In this document: one piece after another, positions 7,122-13,732 of the stretch
Layout: every line of letters begins with the position of its first letter
How positions within the stretch are numbered: the stretch's first letter is position 1
Assembly (NCBI GenBank): GCA_934699065.1
Contig: CAKUWD010000035.1
Location: 1-18,913, forward strand
Direction: 5' to 3'
Length of the DNA: 18,913 nucleotides
DNA from: an uncultured Treponema sp.
GTDB taxonomy: Bacteria; Spirochaetota; Spirochaetia; Treponematales; Treponemataceae
Notes under the pieces: model-generated
Database searches by the model: none
Seen by the model: the letters and a program-made list of their open reading frames with translations, nothing else
What the model was told of the DNA's origin: nothing
Translations under genes and position numbers: made by a program

Positions 7122-7328
7122 TTGCGGGGGTGCGGTTCAGGCACAGCCTTCACCGAGACTCGACTAAAAACTTGCCTTGCAAGTTTTTTCGCCTACGGCG
7201 ACCGTCTCCCTACCCCCTCTCCTAAGGGGCTTCGCGCCCCTACAATCCCTAATGTAGGGAGCGGCACTGCGAAGGCGTTTTGCCGTCAACCGAAATTCAG
7301 CTAAAACGACCAACGGCATTATGCCATT
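7122..7328. repeat. Hairpin and repeat mosaic upstream of the methyltransferase
   Basis: No gene. It holds AAAAACTTGC-CTT-GCAAGTTTTT (7166-7188), which differs from the hairpin at 2538-2560 only by paired changes. Then come CGCC-TAC-GGCG (about 7190-7200), GGGGC-TTCGC-GCCCC (about 7226-7240), the 18-mer CGCCCCTACAATCCCTAA (7235-7252) and TCCCTA-ATG-TAGGGA (about 7247-7261). Last is one copy of the 41-42-bp unit (GGCGTTTTGCCG then CCGAAATTC, about 7274-7315) that forms a tandem array at 9832-9998. Confidence 0.65.
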
Positions 7329-7502
7329 TCATTTCCCGATGAACAGGAATATCGCGGAAATCACGGCGACGAGCATTTCCGCCGCAGAAATCGTGCCGTA
7401 GATTTTTTTGGATTCTTTATCGTCCTTGTCTTTAACAAGGTAGAAAATCCCCGCACCGAACACAAGAAGCCCGATTACGATTCCCAAAATTGCTTTTACC
7501 AT
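7329..7502 (-). CDS. Small two-helix membrane protein after the metal ATPase
   Basis: 57 residues from the chosen ATG: helix 1 MVKAILGIVIGLLVFGAGIF, a charged loop KDKDDKESKK, then helix 2 AAEMLVAVISAIFLFIG. The ATG overlaps the ATPase stop (ATGGTAA) and has a GGAGG 8 bases upstream, inside the ATPase 3' end, so it is translationally linked to the ATPase. An upstream in-frame ATG (7517) would place the start before that ribosome site. No family name is certain; it may be an accessory or regulatory subunit of the pump. Confidence 0.65.
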   Translation of the reverse strand: MVKAILGIVIGLLVFGAGIFYLVKDKDDKESKKIYGTISAAEMLVAVISAIFLFIGK

Positions 7503-9367
7503 CTTCTTTTCCTCCATTTCAGAAGCAATCCCGAATTGACGATGACAGCGACGCTGCCCGCATTATGGACGAGTGCGCCGACAACGGGATTTAATATCCC
7601 TGAGATTGCGAGCGCAATCGCCGCGAAGTTCAGTGCCATGGAAAATGACAGGTTCAGCTTGATTGTGCCCATCATCCGTTTTGAGAGCGCGACGAGGTGC
7701 GGAAGTTCCTTTATCTCGTCGTCTACGAGGGCGATGTCGGCGGCATCAACGGCAATGTCGCTTCCCGTCTTGCCCATTGCGATTCCCACATTCGCTTTCT
7801 TGAGGGCGGGGGCGTCGTTGATTCCGTCGCCAATCATGCAGACATCGCTTTCTTCCTGCATTTTCCCGATGTAAGCAAGCTTGTCCTCTGGCAGGCACGA
7901 AGCCTTGAACTGCGTGATTCCGATTTCACCTGACACGCTCGCGGCGGTTTTCTCGTTGTCACCAGTGAGCAAAACAGGCTCAACCGAAAGTGCTTTGAGC
8001 CTTTCTATCATCGCCTTTGAGTCGGGGCGTATTGTGTCGGAAAGGATAATCAGCCCTCCCGTTTTGCCCTCGACCGCGACGAATACTGTCGTTCCGTTTT
8101 CAGCCTCCGTGCCGTCCGCAACAGCAATGTCATTTTCCAAAAGAAGATTTTTGTTCCCCGCAAGGATTTTCTTTCCGTCCACCACCGCAGAAACGCCTTT
8201 TCCCGGAATCATCGAAAAATTTTTGATTTCCGCGTCCGCCTTTCCGAACTTCTTTTCATACGAGCGAACAATCGCTCGTCCAAGCGGGTGCTCGGAGAAT
8301 TTTTCAGAAAGCGCGGCAAGCCTGTATAATTCATCCTCTCCAAGATTCCCGAAGCTCCTCACGCTCGTAACTTCCGGGATTCCGAACGTGAGCGTTCCCG
8401 TCTTGTCAAAGGTGATTTTTGAAACCTTCGCAAGCCGCTCCAGCGCGTCGCCCTCTCGCACAAGAAAGCCGTGCCTCGTCGCGTTCCCGATTGCCGCCAT
8501 GATTGCCGTGGGGGTGGCGAGGACGAGCGAGCAGGGGCAGAACACGACGAGAATCGTAACCGCACGGATAATCTCGCCCGTGAAAATCCATGTGAGCGCG
8601 GCGGCGGAGAGAGCCGTTACCACAATCCAAGTCGCCCACTTGTCCGCGAGCCGCACGATTTTCGCCTTGCCCGCGTCCGCCGACTGCACAAGCCGAATCA
8701 TCCGTTGAATCGAGCTGTCCTCTCCCACCTTCGCCGCCCGCATCTCGAACGCGCCGAATTGGTTCACCGTCCCGCTCGAAACCTCGTCGCCAGCCTTTTT
8801 GTCCACCGGCAGTGGTTCGCCTGTCATCACCGCCTGATTTATGGAAGTCTCGCCCGAAGTGATTATGCCGTCCACAGGAACGGTCTCGCCTGGAAGAACT
8901 CGGATAATATCGCCCACGCGCACTTCCTCAGCACGGATGATGATTTCCGAGCCGCCACGCAAGACACGCGCCGTCTGCGGGGTAAGGTGGACGAGCTTTT
9001 CAATCCCCGCCCGCGCCTTTGCCACCGTCAAATCCTCCAGCAACGCGCCGAGCTGCATGATGAACGCCACCTCGCCCGCCGCGAAATCCTCGTGAATGCA
9101 AAGCGAGGCGATGAGCGCGAGCGAAACGAGGACATCCGCCTTGATGTCAAAGCGCGTCACAAGCCCTATGACCGCCTCAAGAATAATCGGGATTCCGCAC
9201 AGAATGACCGCGACCCACGCGATGTCGAACGGAAGCGGAAGAAAATGCAACCGTGAATCAGCGATGCTCAGAACGAGCGAAACGCCGCCTGCGATGAGGA
9301 ACGACACATCTTTTTTGATTCCGCCGAGTTCAAGCAGAGATTCTAATTTATTGAAGAATTTGCGCAT
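7496..9367 (-). CDS. Heavy-metal P1B-type ATPase
   Basis: A 623-residue metal-exporting P-type ATPase of the inner membrane. Seen motifs: TGEP (182-185) in the actuator domain, the metal-binding CPC (277-279) in FCPCSLVLATPTAIMAA, phosphorylation site DKTGT (321-325), HP dipeptide (360-361) typical of P1B pumps, GDN (469-471) and hinge GDGIND (513-518). There is no N-terminal cysteine-rich HMA domain. The last helices carry HNAGS (601-605) rather than the MxxSS of classic Cu(I) pumps, so the metal is not settled by motif alone; the CsoR-type regulator upstream suggests copper. The start has AGAGGT upstream. It is preceded by a palindromic operator and its own promoter, and followed by the overlapping small membrane protein. 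Confidence 0.92.
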   Translation of the reverse strand: MRKFFNKLESLLELGGIKKDVSFLIAGGVSLVLSIADSRLHFLPLPFDIAWVAVILCGIPIILEAVIGLVTRFDIKADVLVSLALIASLCIHEDFAAGEVAFIMQLGALLEDLTVAKARAGIEKLVHLTPQTARVLRGGSEIIIRAEEVRVGDIIRVLPGETVPVDGIITSGETSINQAVMTGEPLPVDKKAGDEVSSGTVNQFGAFEMRAAKVGEDSSIQRMIRLVQSADAGKAKIVRLADKWATWIVVTALSAAALTWIFTGEIIRAVTILVVFCPCSLVLATPTAIMAAIGNATRHGFLVREGDALERLAKVSKITFDKTGTLTFGIPEVTSVRSFGNLGEDELYRLAALSEKFSEHPLGRAIVRSYEKKFGKADAEIKNFSMIPGKGVSAVVDGKKILAGNKNLLLENDIAVADGTEAENGTTVFVAVEGKTGGLIILSDTIRPDSKAMIERLKALSVEPVLLTGDNEKTAASVSGEIGITQFKASCLPEDKLAYIGKMQEESDVCMIGDGINDAPALKKANVGIAMGKTGSDIAVDAADIALVDDEIKELPHLVALSKRMMGTIKLNLSFSMALNFAAIALAISGILNPVVGALVHNAGSVAVIVNSGLLLKWRKRRW

Positions 9368-9393
9368 ACAGACCTCTTTTAATTTTTCTAGGG

Positions 9394-9458
9394 ATACTAC
9401 CTATACCCCTATAGGTAGTATATGAGTTAAAATTAGTCTATTCTAACGGCTTTGTCAA
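9394..9458 (-). promoter_or_regulatory. ATPase promoter with CsoR-type palindromic operator
   Basis: The operator has perfect 12-bp arms ATACTACCTATA (9394-9405) and TATAGGTAGTAT (9410-9421) around CCCC. The G/C core flanked by TATA is the kind of site bound by CsoR-family repressors. On the minus strand a promoter lies just upstream: -35 TTGACA (9453-9458), 17-bp spacer, -10 TAATTT (9430-9435), placing the start beside the operator. A second -10-like TATACT overlaps the operator edge. Metal-bound CsoR would release the site and switch on the pump. Confidence 0.85.
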
Positions 9459-9480
9459 GGGATTTTTCTGGGGTTGGAAA

Positions 9481-9753
9481 TTACTGCATATTTGCGAAAC
9501 GCTCTATTGCTTTGGTGAAGTTTTCAATCTGAGACTGGTCGCCTTGCTCGACGGCATCGCGGATGCAGTGGTTGATATGACCTTCAAGGACGACCTGCCC
9601 CGCCTTGTTCAGTGCAGACTTTGCCGCACTGATTTGGGAAAGGACATCTTCGCACGGCACATCCTCGTCAATCATTCTGTCGATGGCTTTAATTTGCCCC
9701 ATTATTTTCGCGAGCCTTCGGTGAAGGTTTTCTGAATCCATGCATTGTTTCAT
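9481..9753 (-). CDS. csoR: CsoR-family copper-sensing repressor
   Basis: A 90-residue all-helical regulator of the CsoR/FrmR/RcnR family. The Cu(I)-ligand set is visible: C34 in DVPCEDVL, H59 and C63 in LEGHINHCI, with the C-H-x3-C spacing of true copper CsoR. The helical signature LHRRLAKIMGQIKAI is at 10-24. It sits upstream of the P1B ATPase on the same strand, and the perfect palindrome between the two genes is its probable operator. There is no Shine-Dalgarno before the ATG at 9753. Instead a promoter (-35 TAGACA 9784-9789, 18-bp spacer, -10 TAAATT 9760-9765) ends 6 bp before it, suggesting a leaderless transcript. An internal Met at codon 5 is an alternative start. Confidence 0.9.
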   Translation of the reverse strand: MKQCMDSENLHRRLAKIMGQIKAIDRMIDEDVPCEDVLSQISAAKSALNKAGQVVLEGHINHCIRDAVEQGDQSQIENFTKAIERFANMQ

Positions 9754-9831
9754 AGAATAAATTTACAAAATATCCGCCGTGTTTGTCTAGTGAGGGATAT
9801 AGGCGATTTTTGCCGCCTTTGCGATTGGGGT

Positions 9832-9998
9832 GGTAAAGGTATTTTGCCGCTACACGAAATTCCGCTTGGACGATGAACGGCATTTTTCCGTTAGCCGAAA
9901 TTCCTCTTGGGCAAGCAACGGCGTTTTGCTATCACCCAAAATTTCACTCGGGCGAGCATCGGCACTTCGCCGTTCACGGAAATCCTTTTTGGGCAAGG
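9832..9998. repeat. Four tandem 41-43-bp imperfect repeats
   Basis: Units at about 9832-9874, 9875-9916, 9917-9957 and 9958-9998, with a partial fifth. Each carries a palindrome-like head (ACGGCGTTTTGCCGT type), then CCGAAATTCC, then CTTGGGCAAGC. They lie between csoR and the glycosylase gene; 9754-10042 holds no convincing gene. A long plus-strand frame crosses them, but it is antisense to the glycosylase. A single related unit sits at 7274-7315. Confidence 0.7.
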
Positions 9999-10042
9999 AA
10001 AACGCCGTAGGCGTTGGAGCGAGGGGGAAACTTCCCCCTTCC

Positions 10043-10684
10043 TTATTTCTTCTCCTTCGGTTTCGGGTCGGTGAGTTCGGGGATTGCGCCGCCTGCGACT
10101 GCCCAGAAATACAGGCTCGCCACACTCCCGCAGGGCGAGAGCCGCTTCCGCTTGGACTCAAAGAAGCCGCGCGGGATTTCGGTCTTGCGGTAGACCATGC
10201 GCATTCCGCGCTGAATCGCAAGGTCGTCGAAACTCAAAATGTCGGGTCGGCGCAGGCAGAAAAGCAGAATCATCTGTGCCGTCCACACGCCGATTCCCTT
10301 GAGGCTCACGAGGGCGGCGGTCGCGTCCGAGTCGCTCATTTTCTCCACGGCGGCAAGGTCAAACCCGCCCGAGGCAACCTTCTGGCAGAAATCCTTGATG
10401 TACTGAGCCTTCCGCATCGTCATTCCGAGCCGCTGCAAGTCCTCCGCCCCCGCCGCATCGATTTTTTCTGCCGTGACCGCACCGAATTTTTCGTTCATTC
10501 GCGCCCAGATTGTCGCCTGCGCTTTCGTGGAAATCTGCTGCCCGATGATGTGGTGGACGACCGACGAGAACAAGTCCGTGTCGCACTCGCGCTCAACACG
10601 TCCGATTCTGTCGATGACCTCGCCGAGCCGCCTGTCGCGCGTTTTGAGGTAGTCGGTTTCTTTTTCGGCGTAGGGGAAAATCAT
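10043..10684 (-). CDS. DNA-3-methyladenine glycosylase, AlkA-type
   Basis: A 213-residue HhH-GPD superfamily glycosylase that removes alkylated bases such as 3-methyladenine from DNA to start base excision repair. HHIIGQQISTKAQATIW (44-60) is the typical first block, the helix-hairpin-helix is LKGIGVWTA (128-136), and the catalytic aspartate lies in DILSFDDLAIQRG (D153/D154). It lacks the N-terminal domain of E. coli AlkA and the iron-sulfur cluster cysteines of the Nth/MutY group. The ATG overlaps the sigI stop by 4 bp, so it is cotranscribed and probably translationally coupled with the sigma factor. Confidence 0.88.
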   Translation of the reverse strand: MIFPYAEKETDYLKTRDRRLGEVIDRIGRVERECDTDLFSSVVHHIIGQQISTKAQATIWARMNEKFGAVTAEKIDAAGAEDLQRLGMTMRKAQYIKDFCQKVASGGFDLAAVEKMSDSDATAALVSLKGIGVWTAQMILLFCLRRPDILSFDDLAIQRGMRMVYRKTEIPRGFFESKRKRLSPCGSVASLYFWAVAGGAIPELTDPKPKEKK

Positions 10685-11421
10685 CTCTCCTCCCTGCTGT
10701 CAATCAGCGAATACTGCGGCACGAACGAATACACATACGGATACTCGCCTTTTTGTATCAAAATCAGCGCGATGATGTAGATTCGGTATTTTTCCAATGC
10801 TTTTTTGGGGAAAGTTTCGCACAGTTTTGTGTACGGAAGCGATTGTTTTTCCATCATCTCGCCCAAAAGGCTGGGGGATTGTAAGACTGCGCGGGCAATT
10901 TTCTGGCACACTTCGCGGCTTCGCTCCTGCTTGGGGCATTTTTTCTGCAAGGTCGCCCACGAAAAGCCCCAGTCGGTGAACTCCGTGTTTGCCGCCTCAA
11001 TTTCAAGCGCAAGGTTTCTCTCCTCTTCCTGCCTGTTGAACGCGGCGACAGCCATATCGCTGTCCCAATTTGGCATTTCACCCTCGTCGTCGCTCGTGTC
11101 CTCGTAGTGAATGTGATTTTTGTAGGCAAGTTCGCTCCGTGCGCTGTCAATCAAGCGGTTTCTGATGACGGTGCGGGCGTAGGCGACGAACGAGCCGAAT
11201 TCTTCCCTGTAGGTCTGGACGCTGTGCGCGAACGCGAGCATCGCCTCGGTCATATTGTCCTCGCGCGACTGCGTGCGGAACATCACGGCGGAAACGCACT
11301 TCCTGATGAACGGCGTGTAGTCGCGGATGAGCGTGCCGAGTTCTCCCCTGTCGGTGCGGGCAAGCGCGAGCCGTTCAGGGAGGGAGGAAACTGCATTGTT
11401 TGCGGGGGTGAGGTCGTTCAT
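10681..11421 (-). CDS. sigI: SigI-type RNA polymerase sigma factor
   Basis: A 246-residue sigma-70-like factor. Region 2 is at about 30-97: LIRDYTPFIRKCV, then MTEAMLAFAHSVQTY and FGSFVAYARTVIRNRLID. The C-terminal domain has the SigI signature LPYTKL...ALEKYRIYIIALILIQKGEYPYV (about 195-230) in place of an ordinary region 4. SigI factors are normally held by a membrane RsgI protein encoded directly downstream; here the downstream gene is the glycosylase and the RsgI-like gene is 8.2 kb away. There is no Shine-Dalgarno at the ATG. A promoter TTGAAA-17-TAGTAT ends 6 bp before it, so the mRNA is probably leaderless. The regulon is unknown. Confidence 0.8.
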   Translation of the reverse strand: MNDLTPANNAVSSLPERLALARTDRGELGTLIRDYTPFIRKCVSAVMFRTQSREDNMTEAMLAFAHSVQTYREEFGSFVAYARTVIRNRLIDSARSELAYKNHIHYEDTSDDEGEMPNWDSDMAVAAFNRQEEERNLALEIEAANTEFTDWGFSWATLQKKCPKQERSREVCQKIARAVLQSPSLLGEMMEKQSLPYTKLCETFPKKALEKYRIYIIALILIQKGEYPYVYSFVPQYSLIDSREER

Positions 11422-11456
11422 AATCTGATACTATCAAAAATCGGCATAAATTTCAA
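11422..11456 (-). promoter_or_regulatory. sigI promoter, leaderless layout
   Basis: -35 TTGAAA at 11451-11456, 17-bp spacer, -10 TAGTAT at 11428-11433, six bases, then the sigI ATG at 11421. No ribosome-binding sequence lies between. Confidence 0.7.
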
Positions 11457-11462
11457 AATCCC

Positions 11463-11549
11463 TTAGAACCGCTCCAGCGCGGCTTTGGCTTCTTCCAGCG
11501 TGATCTTTGCCGCCTCGCGTCCTGCAGCGAATCCGTGTGACAATCCTTG
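11463..11549 (-). other. In-frame coding-like tail after the exported protein
   Basis: Directly after the TAA of the 127-codon gene the same frame continues for 28 codons to a second TAA. It reads coding-like: SHGFAAGREAAKITLEEAKA then ALERF. It may be a remnant of a longer gene cut by a nonsense change, or debris of another gene. I cannot tell which, and there is no clear start within it. Confidence 0.35.
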
Positions 11550-11933
11550 TTACTTGTGCAGATTCTTGTAGAACTCGGAAATCTGGTTCTTCGTCATGTT
11601 GTCGAAGTCAGCCTTTGCGTACGCGCCGCTGATGTCGCCGTGCTTCTTTGCCGCGTCCGACTTGATTTTGTCCGCCTGTTCCTGCGTGATGATTCCGCGG
11701 GCGAGGAGCGACTCGACATCGAGATGCTCCTGATAGCTGTTCGGCCCGTCGCCGCCGATTCCCGCCTCACGGAAAGCCGCCTCGCGCTCGGCTTCGGTCT
11801 TGTAGTCGCTCACCTTGCTGAAGAATGCGCTCCTGTCCTTGTTCTGCGCCGCGCCTTTCTGCCAGCCGTAGTCCGCCGCAAACGCGCTTCCCGCCAAAAC
11901 TGCCGCCATTGCAAATCCGATAATCTTTTTCAT
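11550..11933 (-). CDS. Small exported protein of unknown function
   Basis: 127 residues with a clear signal peptide: MKKIIGFAMAAVLAGSAFA, with a likely cleavage after residue 19 (AFA|AD). The mature part of about 108 residues is polar and helical, without cysteines, with DVESLLARGIITQEQADKIK near 73-92. That is a helix-turn-helix-like repeat motif seen in small periplasmic proteins, but I do not recognise the family. The start has AAGGAG with a 6-base spacer. It lies just upstream of sigI on the same strand; sigI has its own promoter in the gap. Periplasmic location is inferred from the signal peptide. Confidence 0.75.
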   Translation of the reverse strand: MKKIIGFAMAAVLAGSAFAADYGWQKGAAQNKDRSAFFSKVSDYKTEAEREAAFREAGIGGDGPNSYQEHLDVESLLARGIITQEQADKIKSDAAKKHGDISGAYAKADFDNMTKNQISEFYKNLHK

Positions 11934-12164
11934 AAAATGCTCCTTGTGGTCTATCCCACTGTCTTAAAAAAGTGATTTCGTGCTTTCGCACAAGGAGTTT
12001 TTCGCCGCTCGTCAGCGGTTTGAGTCTGCCAGCTCATTTTGCGCTTACAGTTATAGGTTACGGAATTGGGGTACGGGAAAATGGGGGTGCGAAAGAAAAA
12101 AAAGTTATTTTTTGGGAGAAAAACAAGAGTTCCACATTTACTGTAGAATTTTAGTTCCCCTTTC
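11934..12164. other. Divergent gap at the GC-rich/AT-rich boundary
   Basis: No gene. It holds the ribosome site of the exported-protein gene at its left end and small hairpins resembling the block repeats (GTGC-TTTC-GCAC near 11978-11989; CCGCT-CGTC-AGCGG near 12005-12018). Base composition changes by eye from GC-rich to AT-rich around 12060-12150, marking the right edge of the central block. Confidence 0.5.
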
Positions 12165-12193
12165 TTACATCAAAATCAAAAATCTGATAAAAT
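12165..12193 (+). promoter_or_regulatory. Promoter of the MATE transcription unit
   Basis: -35 TTACAT at 12165-12170, 17-bp spacer, -10 TAAAAT at 12188-12193. This predicts a start near 12200 and a leader of about 114 bases before the MATE ATG. Confidence 0.6.
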
Positions 12194-12207
12194 ACCGTAA
12201 CAACAAA

Positions 12208-12292
12208 GCAGATTCGATTCTTCCTTCACATAAACGAGCAGCGATGAGCGTAAGTCCAGTTTTTGGAAACGCAATCGCTGCTTTTTATTTTT
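12208..12292 (+). promoter_or_regulatory. MATE leader with terminator and competing antiterminator
   Basis: A long hairpin: AGCAGCGAT (12237-12245) pairs with ATCGCTGCT (12274-12282). Inside, GCGT pairs with ACGC and TCCA with TGGA around a GTTTT loop. It is followed by TTTTATTTTT (12283-12292), the layout of an intrinsic terminator. Upstream, GCAG-ATT-CGATT (12208-12219) can pair with AATCGCTGC (12273-12281) with a 3-base bulge, which would disrupt the terminator. The asymmetric internal loops (GA/A, AAG/A) are unusual for a plain terminator. It lies 21 bp before the MATE ATG. A riboswitch or attenuator is plausible; the ligand is unknown. Confidence 0.6.
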
Positions 12293-12313
12293 GAAAAAAT
12301 ATGTGAGGTTTTT

Positions 12314-13732
12314 ATGAAAAATTATGATTTGGGAACAGAGAAAATCGGTCAGCTTGTAAGGCATTTTTCGGTTCCATGTGTTATCAGTATGCTGGTTGCG
12401 GCTCTTTACAATATTGTGGATCAGATTTTTATTGGATGGAGTCCGGCCGGAGCTTTTGGAAACGCTGCTACAAATATTGTTTATCCTTTTACAGTTCTGG
12501 CTCTGGGGCTTTCCCTTTTAGTAGGAGACGGAGCCGCTGCAAATTTCAGTCTTGAATGGGGAAAAAATAACAAAGACCGCTCTGACAAATCTGTAGGAAA
12601 CGGCTTTTTGCTTCTTGTGATTTTCTCAATTCTACTCTGCCTGGCTGGCTTTATTTTTAAATCACAAATTCTGAAACTCTTCGGAGCAAATCCGGAAGAA
12701 AAAACTTGTTATGATTTTGCCGTCCAGTATTTCACTGTAATCTGCAGTGGCTTACCCTTCTATATGATTGGACAGGGAATGAATGCTTCAATTCGTGCTG
12801 ACGGCTCTCCAAAATATGCAATGGCCTGTACCCTTGCAGGAGCAATCGCAAATCTTATCTTAGACCCGCTTTTTATTTTTGCCTTTAATATGGGAGTAAA
12901 GGGAGCGGCCATTGCAACTGTTATCGGACAGGCACTAACTTTTGTCATGAGCATTGCCTATCTTTTCCGCGCTAAGAATTTTAAAATCTGCAAAAAATCA
13001 GTTCACCTGGAAACTTCAATTCTTTCAAGGATTATCTCAATTGGCATGGCATCCCTCATCGTTCAGCTTTCAATTGTGGTAATCATTGCGGTGAATAACA
13101 ATCTGCTTTCAAAATACGGCTATGAAACATTTGCAAGTACAGGAGTGGCATTCGGTTCGGTTATTCCTCTTGCGGTTGTGGGAATCGTTATGAAGGTTTT
13201 TGGAATTGTAGTTTCCATTGTGATTGGAATAAGTCTTGGAGGCCAGCCAATCATCGGCTTTAATATGGGAGCTGGAAATATGGAGCGTGTAAACGAGACT
13301 ATAAGAACGATTACAAAAATTGTCCTTGCAATCGGCACAGTCTTCTTCCTGATTTTTGAACTTGCTCCGGATTTTATAATTTCACTTTTTGGAAAAAGCA
13401 AGAGCCCGGAATATAGCGAATATGCCCGACTTTGTGTCAGAATCTTTTTGAGTGGCATCATCCTTACCTGCTTTATAAAGTCTGCAGCCATCATGCTCCA
13501 GTCCCTGGGTAAAAGCGGCAAATCCACCCTACTCGCCCTGCTCCGCGACGTAATCATCTTTGTACCTTCTTCAATTATTCTTGCACTGACCAGTCATAAC
13601 ATCGTCACCATGCTCTGGGCCTCGCTGATAAGTGATGTAATATCATTCATTTTTGCCATTGCTTTTATCATAGCAGAAACAAGAAAAATTACACAAAAAC
13701 TCTCTATAAATATTAAGGAAAAAGCATCATGA
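12314..13732 (+). CDS. MATE-family multidrug efflux transporter
   Basis: A 472-residue, roughly 12-helix cation/drug antiporter of the MATE family, in the MepA/DinF-like branch. The N-terminal IGQLVRHFSVPCVISMLVAA then LYNIVDQIFIGW is the standard first helix pair, with LVGDGAAANFSLEWG and the corresponding second-half pattern (LGGQPIIGFNMGAGNMERV). The start at ATG 12314 has GAGG 5 bases upstream; an earlier in-frame TTG at 12263 lies inside the leader hairpin and is rejected. Expression may be set by that leader. The stop overlaps the next gene as ATGA. A 95-bp remnant of a second copy lies at 2014-2108. Confidence 0.9.
   Translation: MKNYDLGTEKIGQLVRHFSVPCVISMLVAALYNIVDQIFIGWSPAGAFGNAATNIVYPFTVLALGLSLLVGDGAAANFSLEWGKNNKDRSDKSVGNGFLLLVIFSILLCLAGFIFKSQILKLFGANPEEKTCYDFAVQYFTVICSGLPFYMIGQGMNASIRADGSPKYAMACTLAGAIANLILDPLFIFAFNMGVKGAAIATVIGQALTFVMSIAYLFRAKNFKICKKSVHLETSILSRIISIGMASLIVQLSIVVIIAVNNNLLSKYGYETFASTGVAFGSVIPLAVVGIVMKVFGIVVSIVIGISLGGQPIIGFNMGAGNMERVNETIRTITKIVLAIGTVFFLIFELAPDFIISLFGKSKSPEYSEYARLCVRIFLSGIILTCFIKSAAIMLQSLGKSGKSTLLALLRDVIIFVPSSIILALTSHNIVTMLWASLISDVISFIFAIAFIIAETRKITQKLSINIKEKAS

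Noticed and set aside
7536..9425. Long plus-strand frames opposite the metal ATPase
   Set aside because: They are antisense shadows of a GC-rich gene with perfect P-type ATPase motifs; the plus-strand products are Arg/Ser-rich and match no family.
9830..10780. A 316-codon plus-strand frame
   Set aside because: It runs through the tandem repeats and then opposite the glycosylase, whose motifs are clear on the other strand.
12263..12313. Upstream TTG start for the MATE protein
   Set aside because: It lies within the leader hairpin; ATG 12314 has GAGG at proper spacing and matches family starts.
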